DNA of 6,260 nucleotides from DASYUM01 sp036001225 (GTDB taxonomy: Bacteria; Methylomirabilota; Methylomirabilia; Rokubacteriales; DASRDR01). Location: assembly GCA_036001225.1 (NCBI GenBank), contig DASYUM010000022.1:1-6260 (forward strand), written 5' to 3'. Within the stretch, counting starts at the first letter, position 1; each line of letters begins with the position of its first letter. Below, piece after piece: positions 6,230-6,260 of the stretch. The translations under genes and the position numbers were made by a program. The notes beneath the pieces are model-generated. The model was not told where the DNA came from and ran no database searches. It saw only the letters and a list, made by a program, of their open reading frames with translations.

Positions 6230-6260
6230 GCGGGTTTCGCCCCCAACGTAGGATGAACGA

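Overview
The window looks like chromosomal DNA from a high-GC, Gram-negative, probably free-living bacterium. The very high GC content, an envelope-spanning AsmA/DUF748 protein and a secreted protein with a PEP-CTERM-type tail all point to a didermic soil, sediment or groundwater lineage. Methylomirabilota/Rokubacteria, Acidobacteriota or a deltaproteobacterial group would fit, but the sequence alone does not fix the taxon.

Layout. Positions 1-140 hold two 70-bp tandem repeat units that are identical over their first 57 bases. Each unit carries a strong GC hairpin, and the array probably continues past the left edge. Next come two plus-strand genes in the same reading frame: a 3-hydroxyisobutyrate dehydrogenase (171-1076; valine catabolism) and a 1407-residue AsmA-like DUF748 protein (1131-5354). 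The 54-bp gap between them can form two mutually exclusive hairpins. A strong two-way terminator hairpin (5370-5397) lies between the end of the DUF748 gene and the end of a convergent minus-strand gene (6229-5429). That gene encodes a 266-residue secreted protein with a signal peptide, six cysteines and a PEP-CTERM-like sorting tail.

How the genes relate. The dehydrogenase and the DUF748 gene could share a transcript because they are close and on the same strand, but no functional link between them is visible. The DUF748 protein and the PEP-CTERM-like protein both act in the cell envelope but are transcribed towards each other as separate units. The DUF748 protein is the richest object here: five tandem modules of about 220 residues, separated in several places by Pro/Ala-rich linkers, with an N-terminal membrane anchor and a C-terminal segment resembling a degenerate OmpA domain. 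This fits a periplasm-spanning beta-groove protein of the AsmA type. I see no defence system, mobile-element gene, CRISPR array or RNA gene. The long open frames antisense to the two plus-strand genes are judged to be GC artefacts.
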